11,566 nt of DNA from Pseudomonadota bacterium (GTDB lineage Bacteria; Pseudomonadota; Gammaproteobacteria; Acidiferrobacterales; Acidiferrobacteraceae). The stretch covers positions 1 to 11,566 of the forward strand of contig JAJYPQ010000091.1 in NCBI GenBank assembly GCA_021795255.1, given 5' to 3'. The notes under the pieces were generated by a model that was given only the letters and a program-made list of their open reading frames with translations, ran no database searches and had not been told where the DNA came from. Of the stretch, positions 7,986-11,566 are shown piece by piece. The translations under genes and the position numbers were made by a program. Position 1 is the stretch's first letter; each line of letters begins with the position of its first letter.

Positions 7986-8570
7986 GTGGACCGGACACGC
8001 CTCGTTCTCGCCTCGGGTTCCCCCTACCGTAAGGCGCTCCTGGAGCGCTTGGGTGTCCCTTTTGAAGTCAAAGTCTCCCAGGCCGACGAAGCCGCGCTAC
8101 CGGGCGAGGACGCCGAGGCCTTGACCTTGCGTCTCGCCGTAGCCAAGGCCGAGGCGGTACGGCCTATGGCGCCAGACGCGCTGATCATAGGCTCCGATCA
8201 AGTGGCAGTGTACGACGGTGAGATCGTCGGAAAATCTGGAGGATTTGCGGAAGCGGCGCGCCAGCTTCGCCGGATCTCCGGTAAAACCGCCCTCCTCTAC
8301 ACGGGTCTCGCGCTTCTGAATGCGCGTACCGGCCGACTCCAGACCGCGGTGGCCTCGTTTCAGGTGAGCTTTCGTGTTCTTTCGGAGGAGCGGATCACGC
8401 GCTACCTCAACAAAGAACAGCCCTACGATTGTGCCGGCAGCGTGAAGTCAGAGGGCCTGGGTGTTGTCCTTTTTGATCGTTTTGATGGCGATGATCCGAC
8501 AACGCTCATAGGCTTGCCTCTGATCCGCTTGACCCGCATGCTGGAAAACGAAGGCTATGAGGTGATCTAG
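7986..8570 (+). CDS. yceF: Maf-type nucleotide pyrophosphatase, YceF subfamily
   Basis: Hydrolyses a nucleoside triphosphate to the monophosphate. E. coli YceF prefers 7-methyl-GTP, so a house-cleaning role is likely. The 194-aa protein is full length. It has LASGSPYR near residues 8-15 (the phosphate-binding SxSPxR), QADE at 32-35, IIGSDQVAVYDGE at 67-79 with the likely catalytic base Asp71, GKTALLYTGLAL at 99-110, and CAGSVKSEG at 149-157. The CAGSxKSEG and GDDPTTLIGLPLI forms fit YceF rather than the dTTP/UTP-specific YhdE type. The GTG start lies 6 bp after the pycB stop, and that stop codon is embedded in an ATAGG Shine-Dalgarno, so it is probably cotranscribed with pycAB. In E. coli yceF sits next to and divergent from yceD; here pycAB lies between them. 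Confidence 0.92.
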   Translation: MDRTRLVLASGSPYRKALLERLGVPFEVKVSQADEAALPGEDAEALTLRLAVAKAEAVRPMAPDALIIGSDQVAVYDGEIVGKSGGFAEAARQLRRISGKTALLYTGLALLNARTGRLQTAVASFQVSFRVLSEERITRYLNKEQPYDCAGSVKSEGLGVVLFDRFDGDDPTTLIGLPLIRLTRMLENEGYEVI

Positions 8571-9082
8571 ATCGGCGGGCGCGAAGCGAACATCCTTTGC
8601 CGCGTGCCGTGACCGTGACCTGTTGGATCTTGATCTCGTTTCCTAACACCTTAACAACATCTTTCTCTCGCTACTTCTACCGAGATTTCACGACTACGCC
8701 TTGTCTACGACAAGCCATCCCTTCCGGACTGGTGGGCTTACCCGAGCGTGATAGATCAAATGTGAGGATTATCTGCACGCGGGAGCCACCAAGACCGCGG
8801 CACCCTGGCTGAATAGGCTTTGCAGGACCGCGATGGGGAGAGCAGCCTTGCCTCTCAAGCGCGATCAGTTAGGGGATACGTCACCAGGCCGCCGGGCACC
8901 GATACCGCACGAACGGTGTGGCCTCGGCTGCGCAGTGGCTGACGCCTTGGTCCCTCCAGCCACGCTGTGGCGCCCGCCGCACCCACCCTAGAGGCTAGGA
9001 CATAAAGTTCATGATGTTTCTGAGAAGAATACTTTAATCAGATGATATTCCATAAAATTATGAGCGAAATAGCAAGGCCTCT
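8571..9082. other. Gene-poor spacer with AT-rich end
   Basis: This 512-bp stretch separates the converging yceF and C-S lyase genes. I find no convincing coding region on either strand: the short frames have no family resemblance and no ribosome binding site. A perfect 6-bp inverted repeat with a 3-nt loop lies at 8700-8714 (CTTGTC TAC GACAAG), without a T-run. The last ~70 bases (about 9000-9070) are clearly richer in A and T than the rest of the window. No standard terminator is visible for either neighbouring gene, although this is where one would be expected. Confidence 0.5.
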
Positions 9083-10225
9083 CTAGAGTTTCCTGGTCGC
9101 TTTGACTAAGCGTTGAAGCGCTTCTTCCAAGAGCGTCCGGCGGCACCCGAAATTGAGCCTGACGAACCCCGGCGCGCCAAAATCAGCACCATCGGACAGT
9201 CCCACTCCAGCGCGTTCAAAGAATCGCTGGGGATCCTTTACGGAAAGCCCGCGGGCATCTATCCATGCCAAGTAGGTCGCTTCCGCTGATGCGATTTTCA
9301 GTTCCGGAACGGCCCTCATAGCCTCCCCGACCCTATCGCGATTCCCTCGTAGGTAGGCGATAAGCTCTTGCCGCCACGCCTCCCCTTCTTGATAAGCTGC
9401 TTGTGCGGCGTAGTAAGCAAGAACATTGATATCCGGGACGATACCCTTCATTTTGGCGCGAAATCGTGCCCGTAAGGTAGGATCCGGGATGACAGCAAAC
9501 GAAAATCCAAGGCCCGGTATATTGAACGTCTTGCTGGGCGCAAGCAGGGTAATGGTCCGCTGGGCGAGTTCGGGACTGAGGCTTGCTAGGGAGATGTGGG
9601 TCTTGCCGCTCTCTAAAATAAGCCCGGCATGGATCTCGTCGGCGCAGATCACGAGATCGTGGGCCTCACAGAATTGCCCTAGGCGTTCAAGATCGGCCCG
9701 CGAATACACGCGGCCGACCGGATTATGGGGATTGCAAAGCAGGAAAAGGCGGCTCTTTGGGGTCACAGTCTTTTCGAGAGCACTCCAGTCGATAGTATAG
9801 TACGGCCCCGCCTCTTCGCTTAGGGGTACGGTCACGAGTTCTCGCATGGCGAGCCCCGGGGCGCTCAAAAATGGGGGATACACGGGGGTCATCGTCAGCA
9901 CGGCATCGCCCGGCGAACCGACCGACCGGCAGGCGAGGTTGATGCCCGTGACAAGCCCAGGCAGCCACACGAGCCATTCTGGTTGAACCCTCCAGCGGTG
10001 ATGGTCATTGAGATGGGTGACTATAGTGGCAAGTAAGGTACGCGGGGCGTTGCCATACCCAAAGACGCCGTGCCGGATGCGATTTTCGAGCGCAGCACGA
10101 ACAGCGGGAGGCACCGGAAAGTCCATATCCGCTACCCACAGAGGAATGATATCGGTATCCCGATAGCGATCCCACTTCACGCTATCGGTGTTGCGTCGAT
10201 CGACACGGGCGTCGAAATCCGTCAT
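9083..10225 (-). CDS. PLP-dependent C-S lyase, MalY/PatB family
   Basis: A fold-type I aminotransferase-like enzyme of the MalY/PatB group, which usually acts as a cystathionine beta-lyase or cysteine-S-conjugate beta-lyase releasing a thiol, pyruvate and ammonia. With the ATG at 10225 it is 380 aa, normal for the family. It opens with DFDARVDRRNTDSVKWD and PLWVADMDFPVP (28-39), typical of this group. GYG (56-58), CNPHNPVGR (164-172), CADEIHA with Asp196 pairing to the pyridine nitrogen, the Schiff-base lysine Lys232 in APSKTFNIPG, and Arg356 for the substrate carboxylate are all present. The frame extends 7 codons upstream to a TTG, but GGGGAGGA just before the ATG makes the ATG the better start. 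That ribosome binding site lies in an apparent IS605 right end. The exact substrate cannot be told from sequence. Confidence 0.9.
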   Translation of the reverse strand: MTDFDARVDRRNTDSVKWDRYRDTDIIPLWVADMDFPVPPAVRAALENRIRHGVFGYGNAPRTLLATIVTHLNDHHRWRVQPEWLVWLPGLVTGINLACRSVGSPGDAVLTMTPVYPPFLSAPGLAMRELVTVPLSEEAGPYYTIDWSALEKTVTPKSRLFLLCNPHNPVGRVYSRADLERLGQFCEAHDLVICADEIHAGLILESGKTHISLASLSPELAQRTITLLAPSKTFNIPGLGFSFAVIPDPTLRARFRAKMKGIVPDINVLAYYAAQAAYQEGEAWRQELIAYLRGNRDRVGEAMRAVPELKIASAEATYLAWIDARGLSVKDPQRFFERAGVGLSDGADFGAPGFVRLNFGCRRTLLEEALQRLVKATRKL

Positions 10226-10458
10226 TGGATATCCTCCCCACGACAAAAGCCGGGAGATTCAAAACCTTTACAAGCTCCGTTGGTGCTTTGAAAAGCCCGA
10301 CCGCGCCGTTTTACCTTCCTGCCATTCAGCGCCTGTTCGCGCCAGCGCCCGTTCAGTCCTCGGTTCCCCACAAACCGCACGCAGCCGAAGGTCCGGGCCA
10401 GAAGTTCCGCCTGTTCAGTCGTCGGGTCGGCCCGATATGTGTGGGAACCATGCGCCAT
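10222..10458 (-). pseudogene. TnpB (IS200/IS605 OrfB) N-terminal remnant
   Basis: This 78-codon frame starts at an ATG. Residues 8-38 (YRADPTTEQAELLARTFGCV then RFVGNRGLNGR) resemble the N-terminal helix-turn-helix region of TnpB, where the usual forms are YxxYPTxEQ and FGCxRFVYNxAL. After about residue 45 the resemblance stops, and the frame runs through the putative right-end hairpin and ends at TGA (10222-10224). The RuvC and zinc-finger parts, roughly 300 or more residues, are missing, so no nuclease can be made. The conserved YN after FV is replaced by GN, another sign of decay. The stop overlaps the C-S lyase ATG as ATGA, so if this frame is still translated it could couple to that gene. 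The identification rests on motif recall. Confidence 0.65.
10223..10260 (-). repeat. Probable IS200/IS605 (tnpB-type) right-end hairpin, doubling as RBS
   Basis: Read on the minus strand this is GAATCTCCC, a GGC-TTTT-GTC hairpin core, GTGGGGAG, then GATATCCA. From memory, many tnpB elements end in a similar pattern, GAATCCCC / hairpin / GGGGAGGATGTCA, which is also the 3' end of the omega RNA. Here the outer stem is CTCCC/GGGAG (10252-10256 with 10234-10238), with mismatches in the middle suggesting decay. The GGGGAGGA 3' arm lies 6 bases before the ATG of the C-S lyase gene and can act as its Shine-Dalgarno. The structure is seen; the IS origin is inferred from resemblance and the adjoining tnpB fragment. 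Confidence 0.55.
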
Positions 10459-11203
10459 CTGCCTATGTTACAGAATAGGAGCCGGTTTGTGACGCCCTCT
10501 GTGCCCGCCTTGATCTCACCCTCAAGGGAGGGGCTGGTGGCGGAGTTTGGCTCAAGCCTCTTTGGTCTCAGCGCCTCTAGTAAACAGGCCGGATAGTTTA
10601 TTCTCAAAGACCGGTTGAAAACGCCCCATCAGGCGTAGCTTCAGACGCCTTAACTCGGGCAAAACGAGACACGCTGGGCGCGAACGGTCACTGTCCGGAT
10701 ACGAGAGACCCGGCCCGATCGCATGAGATTCTCTTCTGCGAAACCTATCAGAGGCTGGGCTTGCGGCATGGATCGCCATCGTTGAGCCGCGCCCTTCTCT
10801 CTGGGGCCGCCCGCTTCCCGTGCCGTCTTTTCATCCCTAAGCCGGATCACGCCCCCAGCAGATACGCGTAGTCTTAAGCGTGGCCGGTGGCGTGGGGATG
10901 CCCGGCGGCCTGACCGAGATCAGGCCCCTTAAACGAAATTCATGCGTGGCCGCATCCTTCGTCTTCTCGGAGCGGCGCCAGCCAAGCGGCGCCCGAACAC
11001 TGCGATCAGCGTCGGACTCAGGCCCGCGCCGCGAGGCGAATCCGTCATGATTTTTGATCCCAGGTTTTAGATAAGACAAGACTAGGGCGGAGCCATGAAG
11101 AGCGGGATGAGATCGCCCCTATAGGCACGGCCAGGGCCGATCCTTAAACCTTTCCAGATCTTCACGTAACGGTCACATGTTATTCACCCAAGCAGGAGGA
11201 TGT
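10459..11203. other. Region without a recognisable gene
   Basis: About 745 bp between the tnpB remnant and the SDR gene. Several frames of 60-85 codons exist on the minus strand, for example within 10552-10779 and 10837-11079, but none shows a family I know, a clear ribosome binding site or a consistent start. The left part (next to the remnant) could contain the element's left end, which I cannot place. A perfect 7-bp inverted repeat lies at 10907-10926. The right end must contain the SDR promoter, but no clear -35/-10 pair stands out. The region looks like eroded, non-coding accessory sequence. Confidence 0.5.
10907..10926. repeat. Perfect inverted repeat (hairpin)
   Basis: GGCCTGA (10907-10913) and TCAGGCC (10920-10926) form a 7-bp perfect stem with a CCGAGA loop; GGGG at 10894-10897 and CCCC at 10925-10928 lie outside it. 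There is no T-run on either strand, so it does not look like a standard intrinsic terminator. It could be a transposon end, a protein-binding palindrome or chance in GC-rich DNA. Confidence 0.4.
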
Positions 11204-11566
11204 ATGGCAAAGACACAAGAAGTGGTTGTGATCACCGGGGCGAGTGCTGGCCACGGACGGGCGGTCGCTAGGCGCTTCGCGCGTCGCGGGGCCTCGATTG
11301 GCCTTTTGGCGCGAGGGCGAGATGGGCTAGAGGCTGCCAAGCGCGAGGTAGAGTCTTTGGGGGGCCGGGCACTGGTGGTCCCCACCGATGTCTCCGATGC
11401 CGAACAAGTAGAGGCCGCCGCGCGGGCTGTGGAGTCCGAGTTTGGGCCGATTACTGTCTGGGTAAACAATGCCATGACCTCAGTCTTCTCGCCGGTCAAA
11501 CGTCTGCGCCCGGAGGACATTAGTCGGGTCATGGAGGTGACCTATCTCGGCTATGTCTACGGAGAT
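11204..11566 (+). CDS. SDR family NAD(P)-dependent oxidoreductase (5' part only)
   Basis: The first 121 codons of a short-chain dehydrogenase/reductase, cut by the window edge. The ATG at 11204 follows AGGAGG (11194-11199) with 4 bases between. The Rossmann motif TGASAGHG lies at residues 11-18, where the usual form is TGxxxGIG; His17 replaces the common hydrophobic residue but both key glycines remain. LLAR (34-37) with its arginine after the second strand suggests NADP preference. DVSD (62-65) and NNA (88-90) follow; the usual glycine after NNA is Met91. The VNNAM, FSPVK and EVTYLGYVYG stretches recall a group of longer (about 330 aa) bacterial SDRs of unknown substrate. The Ser-Tyr-Lys catalytic residues lie beyond the window. 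It is not a second FabG. Confidence 0.88.
   Translation, partial: MAKTQEVVVITGASAGHGRAVARRFARRGASIGLLARGRDGLEAAKREVESLGGRALVVPTDVSDAEQVEAAARAVESEFGPITVWVNNAMTSVFSPVKRLRPEDISRVMEVTYLGYVYGD

Noticed and set aside
8564..8573. Perfect palindrome GATCTAGATC over the yceF stop codon
   Set aside because: Only 10 bp with no loop and no T-run; it is unlikely to be a terminator and can occur by chance.
8597..8812. A 71-codon plus-strand frame after yceF
   Set aside because: No ribosome binding site, no domain and an implausible composition; treated as non-coding.
10225..10596. A 123-codon plus-strand frame antisense to the tnpB remnant
   Set aside because: The opposite strand carries the recognisable TnpB motifs; this frame resembles nothing known and lacks a Shine-Dalgarno.
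1..11566. Search for CRISPR arrays, tRNA/rRNA genes, defence islands, phage genes or a new gene cluster
   Set aside because: No regularly spaced repeats, no cloverleaf or rRNA-like sequence, and no cluster of unknown conserved genes were seen. Apart from the tnpB relic and the unassigned spacers, the window is made of known housekeeping or common enzyme families.

Overview
The window reads as chromosomal DNA of a GC-rich proteobacterium, most likely a gammaproteobacterium. The reasons are the gene order yceD-rpmF-plsX-fabH-fabD-fabG, a YceF-type Maf protein nearby (yceF lies next to yceD in Escherichia coli), and a two-subunit PycA/PycB pyruvate carboxylase very like the one I recall from Pseudomonas. 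I cannot fix the genus from sequence alone.

Layout. Positions 55-4493, minus strand, hold a tightly packed operon: yceD (DUF177, rRNA-linked), rpmF (ribosomal protein L32, 59 aa), plsX (acyl-ACP:phosphate acyltransferase), fabH (KAS III), fabD (malonyl-CoA:ACP transacylase) and fabG (3-ketoacyl-ACP reductase). Two junctions (plsX/fabH and fabD/fabG) are 4-bp ATGA overlaps and the others are about 20 bp. The operon has a near-consensus sigma70 promoter (TTGACA, 17 bp, TATCAT) placed so close to yceD that the transcript is probably leaderless. Across a 113-bp divergent spacer, the plus strand carries pycA, pycB and yceF (4607-8570). FabH, FabD and FabG start and extend fatty acids and PlsX diverts acyl-ACP to phospholipid. 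PycAB makes oxaloacetate from pyruvate and bicarbonate. YceF removes non-canonical or modified nucleotides.

From 8571 on, the window looks like accessory sequence. A 512-bp spacer without a convincing gene includes an AT-rich stretch at about 9000-9070. It is followed by a minus-strand PLP-dependent MalY/PatB-type C-S lyase (9083-10225). Just upstream of that gene is a decayed IS200/IS605-family remnant: the first ~45 codons of a tnpB joined to what looks like the element's right-end hairpin. That right end appears to supply the Shine-Dalgarno of the C-S lyase gene, and the remnant reading frame ends in an ATGA overlap with its start codon. About 745 bp without a recognisable gene follow, then the 5' part of an SDR oxidoreductase (11204 to the window edge).

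I found no clearly new defence or biosynthetic system. The observations most worth checking are the transposon-end/ribosome-binding-site arrangement and the probable leaderless start of yceD.
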